In this document: piece by piece, positions 17,685-26,887 of the stretch
How the letters are laid out: each line of letters opens with the position of its first letter
Numbering within the stretch: the first letter of the stretch is position 1
Origin: Syntrophales bacterium
Lineage (GTDB): Bacteria; Desulfobacterota; Syntrophia; Syntrophales; UBA2210
NCBI GenBank assembly: GCA_023228425.1
Contig: JALOBE010000007.1
Coordinates: 1 to 64,000, forward strand
Direction of reading: 5' to 3'
DNA length: 64,000 nt
Made by a program: the position numbers and the translations under genes
Notes under the pieces: generated by a model
Seen by the model: only the letters and a program-made list of their open reading frames with translations
Told to the model about the DNA's origin: nothing
Database searches by the model: none

Positions 17685-18416
17685 TTACTCTCCAGGCTTT
17701 CGGTCTGAGCGGCGGCGCCTCGGCGGTTCCACTGTTTTCACGCCCGCCTTGATCATTTCAATAATTTTTTCATCGGCCATGAAGTGCGTGTTGATTATCA
17801 GGTCGTAATGAACGGGGTCATCAATGTCAACTTCGAAGTACTTGCGGATATAGGCCTGCTGCTCAGCCTCCTTTTTGGCTATCATCCGCTGTGCCGCGTC
17901 AATGGATGAGATCTCGACGTCTTTTGACAGATGCACCATCCGGACTCCCATGGGCGCCACAAACCGGATTCTCGTGGTTTTCTCCGGCGGCAGTATGAGG
18001 TTTGCGCCCCGACCCATGATAATGGCCCCGCCCTGTTCGGCGATGGCCCCGATAACCTTGGTCAGGTGCGTAATATAGGTATCGGGCAGGAGATACCGTG
18101 TGGACTTGAGGACTTGTATCCAGTTGTCGAGAACGCCTCTGGTCTTTTCATCGAGCGTGGCAACGACTTTCTCGCTCATCTTGACGCTTTTGGCCACGGC
18201 GTGGATGATTTCGTTGTCGAAAACATCAAGCTCCAGTTCGGCCGCAAGCCTCTCCATCAGTTTTTCCATCGGAATTCCCGGTTGCCGGGATACGGTTATG
18301 ACCGGCTTTTTGGGAGTTGCTTTGGTTTTCCTTCGATCGCTCTGCTTCTGCCACCTGAGAACCTGCTCCTCGAGAATGCTTTCCAGTCGTGCGCTTTTTG
18401 AGAGTTTCGTAGCCAT
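17685..18416 (-). CDS. Cytidylate-kinase-like family protein (Cmk2 type)
   Basis: 243 residues. VITVSRQPGIPMEKLMERLA (about 39-58) stands where a P-loop would be; DVFDNEIIHAVAKS, GAIIMGRGANLIL and RIRFVAPMGVRMVHL are the usual blocks of the cytidylate_kin2 family common in deltaproteobacteria. A classical GxxGxGKS loop is not evident, so nucleotide phosphorylation should not be assumed. The C-terminus is strongly basic (PPRRRRSDRKPGE). GGAGAGG lies just before the ATG. It is downstream of radA on the same strand, separated by a 234-base gap that contains a candidate promoter. Confidence 0.75.
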   Translation of the reverse strand: MATKLSKSARLESILEEQVLRWQKQSDRRKTKATPKKPVITVSRQPGIPMEKLMERLAAELELDVFDNEIIHAVAKSVKMSEKVVATLDEKTRGVLDNWIQVLKSTRYLLPDTYITHLTKVIGAIAEQGGAIIMGRGANLILPPEKTTRIRFVAPMGVRMVHLSKDVEISSIDAAQRMIAKKEAEQQAYIRKYFEVDIDDPVHYDLIINTHFMADEKIIEMIKAGVKTVEPPRRRRSDRKPGE

Positions 18417-18573
18417 GGCCTCTCCTTCCCGGGTTGTCTTCGAATGGTGCCTGTTGTCATTTCAGCCCCTGACGATCGAGACTGATAAGATGAGAATAAC
18501 ACTACTACGGCATGCCGTCCCGCGCAATGGATTTAACGCGCCTTTCGTGCCGGGAACATTCACGTAGCCGACA

Positions 18574-18602
18574 CACCTACCAAAGCCCGGCCGCTCTGTC
18601 AA
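18574..18602 (-). promoter_or_regulatory. Candidate promoter for the cytidylate-kinase-like gene
   Basis: Read on the minus strand: TTGACA (18602-18597), a 17-base spacer and TAGGTG (18579-18574). The -10 box is poor. The leader to the ATG would be about 150 bases. Confidence 0.4.
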
Positions 18603-18650
18603 GGAAGAAGGCCCTGTGACGCCGCCGACAGGGACCGAAGCGGCCCCATC

Positions 18651-20030
18651 TCACGGCGCCTTTTCAAAAAGATGCTCCGGGAGTTCCTCGATTGTTCCCA
18701 GGCCCGTCGTTGTAACGGTCTTCCTGTCCGCGGGCCTCATCACTGAAACGCTCCTCGGAAGGATACAGCGGCTGAACCCCATTCTTCCCGCCTCCCGTAC
18801 CCGTTCGGCAACCTGGCCCACTCCCCTGATTTCCCCGGTAAGGCCTACCTCCCCGAAAACGATGGTTCGAGGTTCCAGGGGACGCTTGAGATAACTCGAG
18901 AGGAGGGACGAAACGACGGCCAGATCAACGGCAGGCTCCGTGACTTTGACGCCCCCCGCGACGTTGATGAAAATGTCGTACCCGACCAGCCGGAAACCAC
19001 AGACCCGGTCGAGGACAGCCGCCAGCAGGGACACCCGGTTGTGGTCAACGCCGATGGTGGTCCTGCGGGGAATGCCGAAGCTGTTTTCGCTTACCAGGGA
19101 CTGGACCTCCAGGAGAATCGGCCTGGTTCCCTCCATGCACGCCGTTACAGCCGACCCCGCGGCGCCTTCGGGCCGTTCGGAAAGAAACAGCGCCGAGGGG
19201 TTGGCAACTTCCAGGAGCCCCTCTTCCCGCATCTCGAAGACGCCGATCTCGTTGGTGGGGCCGAAGCGGTTCTTCACGGCCCGGATAATACGAAAGGCCT
19301 GTCCCGAGTCTCCTTCAAAATACAGGACCGTGTCCACCATGTGTTCAAGTACCCTCGGCCCCGCTATGGCACCGTCCTTGGTCACGTGTCCCACCAGGAA
19401 GAGCGGTATCCCCGTTGTCTTCGATCGGACTATCAGTTTTTCAGACGTCTCTCGCACCTGGCTCACGCTGCCCGGCGCCGAGTAACAGGCATGGGAATGC
19501 ATGGTCTGTATGGAATCGATAACCACGACGGTGGGCTGTACCGCGTCGATCTGCCTGAGAATCGCTTCGAGAGACACCTCCACCAGGATCATGAGATTGG
19601 GTGACAGAGCGCCCACGCGGGATCCCCTCATCCGTATCTGATGCGAGGACTCTTCTCCCGATATGTAGAGGACCCTGCACCCGGTGGAGGCGGCGATGTT
19701 CTGCAGTACCTGCAGGAGGAGCGTTGATTTTCCTATTCCGGGATCACCGCCGATGAGAACCGCCGACCCCTTCACCAGCCCCCCACCCAGAACACGGTCG
19801 AATTCATCGATCCCGGTAGCGAGCCGGTCCATCCCGTCGGCTTCGATGGCGTCAATGGAAATCGGCGTGGATCCGAACGCCCGCGCCAATGCTCCCTCAC
19901 CGCCGTCTCCCCGCGATTCCTCTTCTTCAAAGAAGCGGTTCCACACGCCACAGGATGGACATTTGCCCAGCCATTTCGGGGATTGGTGACCACAGTCCCG
20001 GCAGTAAAACACTGTTTTCACATTCTTCAT
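18651..20030 (-). CDS. radA: DNA repair protein RadA
   Basis: 459 residues, full length. The N-terminal C4 zinc motif CRDCGHQSPKWLGKCPSC (residues 10-27) is followed by a RecA-like ATPase with Walker A GGDPGIGKSTLLLQ and Walker B-like VVVIDSIQT. The RadA-specific KNRFGPTNEIGVF motif comes next, then a Lon-protease-like C-terminal domain. It promotes branch migration in homologous recombination and fork repair. A well-formed promoter lies 60 bases upstream on the minus strand. Confidence 0.97.
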   Translation of the reverse strand: MKNVKTVFYCRDCGHQSPKWLGKCPSCGVWNRFFEEEESRGDGGEGALARAFGSTPISIDAIEADGMDRLATGIDEFDRVLGGGLVKGSAVLIGGDPGIGKSTLLLQVLQNIAASTGCRVLYISGEESSHQIRMRGSRVGALSPNLMILVEVSLEAILRQIDAVQPTVVVIDSIQTMHSHACYSAPGSVSQVRETSEKLIVRSKTTGIPLFLVGHVTKDGAIAGPRVLEHMVDTVLYFEGDSGQAFRIIRAVKNRFGPTNEIGVFEMREEGLLEVANPSALFLSERPEGAAGSAVTACMEGTRPILLEVQSLVSENSFGIPRRTTIGVDHNRVSLLAAVLDRVCGFRLVGYDIFINVAGGVKVTEPAVDLAVVSSLLSSYLKRPLEPRTIVFGEVGLTGEIRGVGQVAERVREAGRMGFSRCILPRSVSVMRPADRKTVTTTGLGTIEELPEHLFEKAP

Positions 20031-20089
20031 GTCGTGATTTCCTTTAATGGGGTGGACGGTGTCGGTTGTGACGGAATCGGACTGAACAC

Positions 20090-20118
20090 ACTATAGGGTG
20101 ATTCCGGGACGCCGTCAA
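20090..20118 (-). promoter_or_regulatory. Sigma70-like promoter of radA
   Basis: Read on the minus strand: TTGACG (20118-20113), a 17-base spacer and TATAGT (20095-20090). Confidence 0.7.
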
Positions 20119-20170
20119 TTCAAAACACCACCCCCCGGCGGGACTTCAACGGCCGGTCCTATAAAAGAAC

Positions 20171-20199
20171 TTGACAGGCAAAAAACAAGGTTGTAGTTT
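20171..20199 (+). promoter_or_regulatory. Candidate promoter for tRNA(CAT)
   Basis: TTGACA (20171-20176), a 17-base spacer and TAGTTT (20194-20199). The -35 box is perfect and the -10 box weak. Confidence 0.5.
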
Positions 20200-20235
20200 T
20201 CACTTTTTTCAGATATAGAAAGTTGTTTTTTAAGG

Positions 20236-20311
20236 GGGCCCATAGCTCAATTGGAAGAGCCACCGGCTCATAACCGGTAGGTCCCTGGTTCGAACCCAGG
20301 TGGGCCCACCA
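20236..20311 (+). tRNA. tRNA with CAT anticodon (elongator Met, or Ile2)
   Basis: 76 bases with encoded CCA. Acceptor GGGCCCA pairs with TGGGCCC, the anticodon arm ACCGG-CTCATAA-CCGGT gives CAT, and the T-arm has GGTTCGAAC. An initiator is unlikely because the first base pair G-C is intact. Elongator methionine is more likely than lysidine-modified isoleucine; sequence alone does not decide. Confidence 0.93.
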
Positions 20312-20392
20312 TTTAACTAACCGCGGGAATCGTGTAATGGAAGAAAGAAGGACGACGGTCACAGGAAGCGAATGCTCCGCTTCATATGGCTG

Positions 20393-20423
20393 AAAAATGC
20401 ACCAGTTTCTGGTGCATTTTTTT
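20393..20423 (+). terminator. Rho-independent terminator after tRNA(CAT)
   Basis: AAAAATGCACCAG, a TTT loop and CTGGTGCATTTTTTT form a perfect 13-bp stem with a T run. It separates the tRNA unit from the zinc-ribbon gene that starts 33 bases later. Confidence 0.92.
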
Positions 20424-20455
20424 ATGGCGCCGTCAGTGGAAAAGGGGGATGTCAG

Positions 20456-21175
20456 TTGAAAGAGCAAATTACTTTATTGATTGAGCTCCAGAGAATCGAA
20501 TCGGATCTTGCCGGCCTGGAAGTTCGAAAGCACGAACTTCCACGGAAGCGGGAGTTACTTGAGGAGAATCTCGCGGCCCATGAAAACCGTCTGAAATCAG
20601 CCCGGGAACGGCTGGAGTCGCTACGCGGCGACCATCGAGCCAGAGAAACGGATCTCGCCGCGGGAGCACAGCGGATCAAGAAGGCAAAAAGCCGGCTGCT
20701 CGAGGTTAAAACAAACAAGGAATATGAAGCGACCTTGAAAGAAATAGACTCCATCACCGACGCGAACGGCATGATAGAAGACGTCATTATCGGTCTCCTG
20801 GATGAAATAGACAGGACGGTCGGCATCGTGGCCGAAGAGACTGCCGACCTGGAAGAGCGGCGGAACATCTTCCGGCGGGAAACGAAACAGATCGATGGGG
20901 AACTCGGCTCCATAGATTCACGCTTCGAGGACAAGAACCGTGAACAGAACGAGCTTCGGTCCCGGATAGCGTCGCCCTTTATAAAGAAATTCGATCTCAT
21001 CAGGGGCCGCAGGAACGGAAGGGTCGTTGTAGCCGTAAGAAACGAAGTGTGCGACGGGTGTCACATGAATATACCGCCCCAGATGTTCAATGATCTCATC
21101 AAATCGGAAGAACTCATGCTCTGCCCCCACTGCTCCCGCATTATATACTGCGAGGACCCGCAGCCGGAACGCTGA
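20456..21175 (+). CDS. Coiled-coil C4 zinc-ribbon protein (DUF164/zf-RING_7 type)
   Basis: 239 residues. A long charged coiled coil fills residues 1-190 (LLIELQRIESDLAGLEVRK and the region after it), then a C-terminal C4 zinc ribbon has CDGC and CPHC. This is the architecture of the HP0958/DUF164 family, which includes a Helicobacter RpoN/flagellar chaperone and many RNA- or protein-binding homologues of unknown role. The start is taken as TTG at 20456, with AAAGGGGGA seven bases before; the ATG at 20449 is out of frame and the upstream frame runs through the tRNA terminator. It lies immediately upstream of the RNase P RNA gene, as in several deltaproteobacteria. Confidence 0.82.
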   Translation: MKEQITLLIELQRIESDLAGLEVRKHELPRKRELLEENLAAHENRLKSARERLESLRGDHRARETDLAAGAQRIKKAKSRLLEVKTNKEYEATLKEIDSITDANGMIEDVIIGLLDEIDRTVGIVAEETADLEERRNIFRRETKQIDGELGSIDSRFEDKNREQNELRSRIASPFIKKFDLIRGRRNGRVVVAVRNEVCDGCHMNIPPQMFNDLIKSEELMLCPHCSRIIYCEDPQPER

Positions 21176-21238
21176 GGCAGGGCGTGACGAACCCGTTAAA
21201 CGTCGGGAAACGCCCGACAGAAGAAGACCGTTCTTCCG

Positions 21239-21267
21239 TTGAACCGGCACCCGTTAACTGCTATACT
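21239..21267 (+). promoter_or_regulatory. Sigma70-like promoter of rnpB
   Basis: TTGAAC (21239-21244), a 17-base spacer and TATACT (21262-21267). The predicted start at about 21274 is close to the first base of the P1 helix. Confidence 0.75.
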
Positions 21268-21276
21268 ACATTTCGT

Positions 21277-21670
21277 ATCAGAGCAGATCGGGTGATCGCT
21301 GGTCCGCGTGGCGGGCCGGAGGAAAGTCCGAGCTCCGCAGGGCGGGATGGTCGCTAACGGCGACTGGGGGCGACCCTAAGGAAAGTGCCACAGAAAATAT
21401 ACCGCCTCGAGGGGAGGCTTCAAGCCTCTGCCGGGGTAAGGGTGAAAAGGTGAGGTAAGAGCTCACCAGTTTCCCGGGTGACCGGGAAAGCTTGGTAAAC
21501 CCCATCCGGAGCAAGACCAAATAGGAGAGCGTTTGAGGGCGGCCCGTCCGAAGCTCTCGGGTAGTGTCGCTCGAGGCGGCGGGCAACCGCTGTCCCAGAT
21601 GAATGATCACCGCCCCTGCGGCGAAACGCGGCGGGGGAACAGAACTCGGCTTACAGATCCGCTCTGATAC
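21277..21670 (+). ncRNA. rnpB: RNase P RNA (bacterial type A)
   Basis: The catalytic RNA that trims tRNA 5' ends. Conserved blocks include GGAGGAAAGTCCGAGCTCC, GGTAAACCCC, GAGCAAGACCAAATAGG, AGATGAATGATC and ACAGAACTCGGCTTA. The P1 helix is readable: TATCAGAGCAGATC at 21277 pairs with GATCCGCTCTGATA at 21657-21670 with one mismatch, which fixes both ends at about 394 bases. Confidence 0.97.
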
Positions 21671-21776
21671 AGCATTTCTCTTGCATCATCCTGCAGAACA
21701 AACCGGCCTTCGTGATCACGGCCCGTCAACCGGAACGGTTCCCCGGGGAACTTGACAAGTGAAGAAGAGTGATTAG

Positions 21777-21791
21777 TTTGTACTATACAAA
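21777..21791. promoter_or_regulatory. Perfect inverted repeat in the hsp20 leader
   Basis: TTTGTA-CTA-TACAAA lies 126 bases before the hsp20 ATG. It could be an operator or part of a -10 region (TATACA). TTGACA at 21752 is too far away to be its -35 box. A GC palindrome, GTTCCCCGGGGAAC, lies at 21738-21751 between rnpB and this site. Confidence 0.4.
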
Positions 21792-21917
21792 GAGAAAAAG
21801 CATTTAAATAACAATACCAACACATTGCATTCTGCAAACGGGCCGCGCATCGACGTGGAAAGCTTGCCGGCCTACGGTCGTGACCCGGCAGTGCAGACGG
21901 AGAAAGGAGGCGGTACC

Positions 21918-22424
21918 ATGACTATTCGAGATCTTGTAACGTGGGGGAGAGGACGGTTCGGTGTGCCCGCTCGACGAGAGGACGAAAATCCCGTCACGAG
22001 CCTGCAAAGGAACATAAATGACATGTTCGATTCATTTTTCGCTGATTTCCCCAGGTTTCCAGGCCATGGCATGGACGAGTGGCGGGGCCGGTTCGCTCCC
22101 AGCATCGATGTGAAGGAAGAGGACAAGGAAATCGAAATTACTGCTGAACTTCCCGGAATGGATGAAAACGACATCGATGTCTCCATAACACATGAGGCTC
22201 TTGTCATCAAAGGAGAAAAGAAAGAAGAAAAGGAAGAGGAAGGAAAGGGCTACCGGCACAGCGAGCGGCGATACGGTTCGTTTCAGCGGGTAATACCTTT
22301 GCCCGAATCCATTGACAGGGACAAGGCGGAAGCGTCGTTTAAAAAAGGCGTCCTGTCCATCCGCATCCCCAAGACGGGTGAGGCGGAAACGGCAGGCAAA
22401 AAGATATCCATCAAAACCGAGTGA
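21918..22424 (+). CDS. Small heat-shock protein (Hsp20/alpha-crystallin)
   Basis: 168 residues from the ATG at 21918, which follows a perfect AAAGGAGG. The alpha-crystallin domain (about 55-150) has IDVKEEDKEIEITAELPGM, the conserved G-V-L motif FKKGVLSIRIPK and the C-terminal helix-anchoring KKISI (I-x-I-type) motif. A holdase that keeps unfolded proteins soluble. The leader of about 240 bases holds a perfect inverted repeat. A GC-rich hairpin follows the stop. Confidence 0.95.
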   Translation: MTIRDLVTWGRGRFGVPARREDENPVTSLQRNINDMFDSFFADFPRFPGHGMDEWRGRFAPSIDVKEEDKEIEITAELPGMDENDIDVSITHEALVIKGEKKEEKEEEGKGYRHSERRYGSFQRVIPLPESIDRDKAEASFKKGVLSIRIPKTGEAETAGKKISIKTE

Positions 22425-22467
22425 CGGCGGCTGGTCCATTTCGGAACAGCCCATGAGAAGACAATCA

Positions 22468-22493
22468 CCCCGGAGGCATCCCGGCCTCCGGGG
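22468..22493 (+). terminator. Terminator hairpin after hsp20
   Basis: CCCCGGAGG pairs with CCTCCGGGG across CATCCCGG. The stem is strong but only TTGTT follows, so termination may be partial. Confidence 0.6.
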
Positions 22494-22631
22494 TTGTTCG
22501 TTCATATCGCCACGGAAGAGGAAATGGAACCGGCGTGGAGGATTTCTCTTGCCTTTTCCTGTTCTTCCGCTAAAAATGCACCACACTGACCGGGAAGGCA
22601 CCTGTCCTGGAACACCCCCCTGGAGAGTACC

Positions 22632-24323
22632 GTGACGAGGACAAAAAACACGCGGACACAGTATCCCTCATCGGAACGTGGAAGAAACAGCGGCCTGGTT
22701 CCCTACGAACTCTTTTGCGCGGAAGGCCGCGACCTGTCCCGGCTCCTCCTGAAATACCCGGAAACACAGGAAACCCTTCGCAGCCTGTCGAACCAGGATT
22801 ATTTCCGCCTTGTAAAAAAGGCGGACCGGGACAGCCTCTCCCTGCTCGCCCTCGGATCGGAGGCGCAGTGGTCGTATCTCCTTGATATAGATCTGTGGGA
22901 CAAAGACCGGTTCGACAGGGATCGCCTGACGCTCTGGATTGAACGCTTCGGTGACGCCGACCCGGAACGGTTCGTGGAATGGCTGTTCCGCGACGGCCTC
23001 GGCCTGGCCTGCCTGTATTTTTCTGAGGTGCTGGACGTTCTGATCCTTACCCCCGACGATGAGGACGTGGAAATCCCCGACGGGTTTTTCACCTTTGACG
23101 GCATCGTGTACCTGCGTCCGCGGAGCGAGGAATCCCGGGCCCCGCTTCGGGCCATCCTTGACACAATGGCCCAGGCGGACATCAACCTGTTTACCTGGAT
23201 CATCACGAGCTCAGGCGGACTGATAACGGCGGAGACCGAGGAGGAGCTATACCGGCTCAGGAACGCCCGGCTTGCCGATGAGGGATTTCTCCCCTTCGAG
23301 GAAGCACTTGAACTGTACGTCCCTCTTGATCCGGCTTCCCTCGAGAACTGGAGCGGTCCGGGTGCCATAGACGTATCCGATAGCGACAATGATAAGGAAA
23401 ATACCGCTATTCCGGGCCTCCCTCTCGCCCAGGCCGGCCCGGCACCCCTGTTCCTGGCGGCACTTGATCGTGTGGCAGCCGGGCCGGACATGGACCGTCT
23501 CCGCCTTGAATTTGCCGGTCTGTGCAACCAGATCCTCTCGGCAGAGGGAACCTGGGGCCGGGAACTGGATGAGATGACGGCCGCGGCCGTAAAATCGGGC
23601 GGGTACATCAACCTGGCCCTCGATGCCCTCGCGGGTGACAGTCCTGAAGCGGCCGAAAAAACGATCCGGTCCCACCACCTCCATGCTCTCTTTCGCGTCG
23701 GGTTCGGCATGGTGGCGGAGGTTGCCCGCAGTGCACGGGAATGGCTTCGAGAAAGCTGGTTTCACCGGGAAGGCCTGCCCCTGTCATTCTGGGGGGAGAA
23801 CAGCGGACATCTGCTGAAGGGACTGCTGTCGCAAAGGCCCGTGTACTATTCCGGTCCGGAAGGGTACCGTGACTTCTCGAGCAATCAGGATCTGGAATCC
23901 TGCCGCTCGGACCTTGAACATCTGGCCGTTCTGGATGAACTGGCAGGCCGTCTCGACGGGCGTCACCCCCCGGACCGGAACCTGCTCCATTCCCCGGGCA
24001 TGAACGTTCAGACCCTTCTGATCACCTTCTTCGCCCGAAAGCTTACGGGTACCGCGGGCGACTCGTACGGAATCCCGCTGGATGAAGCCAGAAAATTTCT
24101 TGATCGTATCCGTCAGGGGGAACCCGGAACTCCCTATGCCTTGCCCTGTTACGAGACGTCTTTTGTGTCTGAATTCGAGGACATGTCGTCCCGGGGAGAG
24201 GCGGGGAACCCGATCCTGCGGAAGGCCCTTGCCGCGATCTGGAAGGAGTTCCAGGAGGAGTACGCTCACGTCGAATCGACAAACCTGGAGGAACGCTACG
24301 CGAAGTATTTTATCATCCTGTAG
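22632..24323 (+). CDS. DUF6178-like protein, function unknown
   Basis: 563 residues from a GTG start at 22632 with GGAGAG six bases before it. It is acidic, largely helical, without signal peptide, membrane helices or a nucleotide-binding motif. Recognisable stretches include LLLKYPETQETLRSLSNQD near 38-56 and a conserved-looking C-terminal end LEERYAKYFIIL. The length and layout match what I recall of DUF6178 proteins, which are largely confined to deltaproteobacteria. It is transcribed alone between hsp20 and the convergent ppsA. No enzymatic role can be assigned from the sequence. Confidence 0.6.
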   Translation: MTRTKNTRTQYPSSERGRNSGLVPYELFCAEGRDLSRLLLKYPETQETLRSLSNQDYFRLVKKADRDSLSLLALGSEAQWSYLLDIDLWDKDRFDRDRLTLWIERFGDADPERFVEWLFRDGLGLACLYFSEVLDVLILTPDDEDVEIPDGFFTFDGIVYLRPRSEESRAPLRAILDTMAQADINLFTWIITSSGGLITAETEEELYRLRNARLADEGFLPFEEALELYVPLDPASLENWSGPGAIDVSDSDNDKENTAIPGLPLAQAGPAPLFLAALDRVAAGPDMDRLRLEFAGLCNQILSAEGTWGRELDEMTAAAVKSGGYINLALDALAGDSPEAAEKTIRSHHLHALFRVGFGMVAEVARSAREWLRESWFHREGLPLSFWGENSGHLLKGLLSQRPVYYSGPEGYRDFSSNQDLESCRSDLEHLAVLDELAGRLDGRHPPDRNLLHSPGMNVQTLLITFFARKLTGTAGDSYGIPLDEARKFLDRIRQGEPGTPYALPCYETSFVSEFEDMSSRGEAGNPILRKALAAIWKEFQEEYAHVESTNLEERYAKYFIIL

Positions 24324-24377
24324 GAATCGTCCGCGCCGGCGCACCCGGGCGGGTCAGGGCATGCCGGCGACTTCTCT

Positions 24378-26783
24378 TCAGGAGACCTTCAGCTTTTTCT
24401 CTGTTTCGAGAATGTCGACGGTTGTTTTTATGATCGTGTCGGCGTTGAGGGAGATGCTGTCAATGCCGCACTCCACCAGGAACCGGGCAAACTCGGGATA
24501 GTCACTCGGGGCCTGACCGCAGATGCCGATTTTTTTGCCCATTGCCCTGGCCTTCGCGATGGCGATTCTGATAAGATCCAGAACCGCCTCGTTGCGTTCA
24601 TCGAATATGTGGGCCACCAGGAAGGAATCCCGGTCCAACCCCAGGGTCAGTTGGGTCAAGTCATTGGATCCGATGGAGAATCCGTCGAATATCTTGCCGA
24701 ATTCTTCGATGAGAATGACGTTGCTTGGAATCTCCACCATCACGTAGAATTCCAGCCCGTTTTCTCCCTGTTTGAGGCCGTTTCGGCTCATGACCTCGAT
24801 CACCCGTTTGCCCTCCTCCACGGTCCGGCAGAAGGGGATCATGAGTTTAACGTTGGAAAGGCCCATCTCATCGCGCACTTTCTTCATGGCCTTGCATTCA
24901 AGGGCAAAACCTTCCCGGTAGCGATCGTCATAGTAGCGTGAGGCCCCCCGGAAACCGATCATGGGATTTTCCTCATCGGCTTCGAAAAAACTGCCCCCCA
25001 GGAGATTCGCGTATTCGTTGCTCTTGAAATCGCTCATCCGGACGATAACGTCGTTGGGGAAATAGGCGGCGGCGATCTTGGCAACGCCCTGGGCGAGTCT
25101 GTCAACGAAGAAGTCACTCTTTGTTTCGTAGCCCCTGGTGAGGGTTTCGATGTGTCTGCGTACCTTCGCGTCTGTCACCTTGTCGAAATCGATGAGCGCC
25201 ATAGGATGAATCTGGATATTGCTGATGATGAACTCGAGCCTCGCCAGGCCCACGCCGTCATTGGGAATGGAAGCATAGTTGAAGGCCATGTCGGGGTTGC
25301 CGATGTTGAGCATTATCTTTGTTTTCGGGCGCTTCAGTTCCTCGAGACTGATCCGCTCGATGTTGTACTTGAGGATGCCCTCGTAGACTTTACCGACTTC
25401 ACCCTCGGCGCAGGAGACGGTCACCTCTTTGACTCCCTCCAGTCTTTCCGTCCCGTTGGAGGTCCCTACGATACAGGGAACGCCCAACTCGCGGCTCACG
25501 ATGGCGGCGTGACAGGTACGGCCTCCTTTGTTCGTGACGATGGCGGCAGCGATCTTCATGATGGGCTCCCAGTCCGGGTCGGTCATGTCGGTGACAAGAA
25601 CTTGGCCTTCCTTGAAGTTGCTGATTTCACTCACATTGTGGATTACATTCGCGGGACCGGCACCGATCCTGGCACCGACGGCGGTACCCGTTACAAGGGG
25701 TGGTTTTGTCTCAAGCAGCTCATAGGTCTCAAGTACGTTGGCGTCTTTCTGGGACTGCACCGTTTCCGGTCTCGCCTGGAGGATGAAGAGTTCCCCCGTA
25801 GTGCCGTCCTTGCCCCACTCGATGTCCATGGGCTTGAAGTAGCCCGCCTGGCGGGAGTAGTGGTCTTCGATGATGACGGTCCACTCCGCCAGCCTCATGA
25901 TCTCGTCTTCGGTAATACAGAACCGTCTGCGGTCGGCGGGCGGCACGGGGACGGTCTCCGTGGACTGGCCTTCGTTCTTCCCATAGACCATTTTGAGTTC
26001 CTTGGTGCCGAGCTTTTTCTGAAGGATGGGTCTGTACCCCTCCTTCAAGGTCGGTTTGAAAACATAGAACTCGTCGGGATTGACTGTTCCCTGCACGACG
26101 GTTTCACCCAGCCCCCAGGATCCGGTGATAAGAATGGCATCCTTGAAACCCGATTCGGTGTCGATGGAAAAGATGACGCCCGATGACCCGATATCGGACC
26201 GGACCATCTTTTGAACACCGATGGACAGGGCCACGGACATATGGTCAAAATTCTTGTCGACACGGTAGGATATTGCCCGGTTGGTAAATAGTGAGGCAAA
26301 GCATTTTTTGCAGGCATCGATGACGGCGTCTGCCCCCCGTATGTTCAAGAAGGTTTCCTGCTGACCGGCGAAGCTCGCGTCGGGCAGGTCCTCTGCTGTG
26401 GCAGAGCTGCGGACGGCCACATCGGTGTCCTTGCCGTATTCATCGCAGAGCTTCCGGTAGGCCTCCCTGATCGCGTCGGCCAGGTCCTCAGGAAGGGGGG
26501 CGTTATAAATAAGAGAACGTATTTTTGAGCCCCTTCTGACCAGACTCTGGAGATCATGGGTATCCAGATCGGCAAGCTGCGCTTCAATCTTTTTCACAAT
26601 TCCGGCTGATTCGAGAAGATACCGATAGGCGTGGGCCGTTACGGCAAAGCCGTCGGGAATGCTCACTCCCCTGGGGGCAAGTTCACGTCTCATCTCGCCG
26701 AGAGAAGCATTTTTCCCACCGACCTGGGGTATATCGTCAAGCCGGACATCATCAAACCATATGACCAACCTGTCATCTTCCAT
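24378..26783 (-). CDS. ppsA: Phosphoenolpyruvate synthase
   Basis: 801 residues, the length of PEP synthase. The N-terminal ATP-grasp domain has GGKNASLGEM and VAVRSSATAEDLPDASFAGQ. The central swivelling domain has the phospho-histidine His425 in GGRTCHAAIVSRELGVP, and the C-terminal PEP/pyruvate TIM barrel ends GICGQAPSDYPEFARFLVE. It converts pyruvate, ATP and water to PEP, AMP and phosphate, an entry to gluconeogenesis when growing on acetate, pyruvate or fatty acids. The start has GAGGAGG nearby. It differs from pyruvate phosphate dikinase in its shorter length and AMP-forming domain order. Confidence 0.95.
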   Translation of the reverse strand: MEDDRLVIWFDDVRLDDIPQVGGKNASLGEMRRELAPRGVSIPDGFAVTAHAYRYLLESAGIVKKIEAQLADLDTHDLQSLVRRGSKIRSLIYNAPLPEDLADAIREAYRKLCDEYGKDTDVAVRSSATAEDLPDASFAGQQETFLNIRGADAVIDACKKCFASLFTNRAISYRVDKNFDHMSVALSIGVQKMVRSDIGSSGVIFSIDTESGFKDAILITGSWGLGETVVQGTVNPDEFYVFKPTLKEGYRPILQKKLGTKELKMVYGKNEGQSTETVPVPPADRRRFCITEDEIMRLAEWTVIIEDHYSRQAGYFKPMDIEWGKDGTTGELFILQARPETVQSQKDANVLETYELLETKPPLVTGTAVGARIGAGPANVIHNVSEISNFKEGQVLVTDMTDPDWEPIMKIAAAIVTNKGGRTCHAAIVSRELGVPCIVGTSNGTERLEGVKEVTVSCAEGEVGKVYEGILKYNIERISLEELKRPKTKIMLNIGNPDMAFNYASIPNDGVGLARLEFIISNIQIHPMALIDFDKVTDAKVRRHIETLTRGYETKSDFFVDRLAQGVAKIAAAYFPNDVIVRMSDFKSNEYANLLGGSFFEADEENPMIGFRGASRYYDDRYREGFALECKAMKKVRDEMGLSNVKLMIPFCRTVEEGKRVIEVMSRNGLKQGENGLEFYVMVEIPSNVILIEEFGKIFDGFSIGSNDLTQLTLGLDRDSFLVAHIFDERNEAVLDLIRIAIAKARAMGKKIGICGQAPSDYPEFARFLVECGIDSISLNADTIIKTTVDILETEKKLKVS

Positions 26784-26819
26784 GGAGAACCTCCTCGTAT
26801 GGTTTGTCCAAAAATTGCA

Positions 26820-26848
26820 GACCTACCAGCATTACCCTGCTAAGTCAA
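26820..26848 (-). promoter_or_regulatory. Candidate promoter of ppsA
   Basis: Read on the minus strand: TTGACT (26848-26843), a 17-base spacer and TAGGTC (26825-26820). The -10 box is weak. Confidence 0.4.
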
Positions 26849-26887
26849 CCTGAAATCCGGAACCGCGAAGGGCCCTGAACAGGGTCG

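Noticed and set aside
25152..26186. 344-codon plus-strand frame
   Set aside because: Shadow of ppsA.
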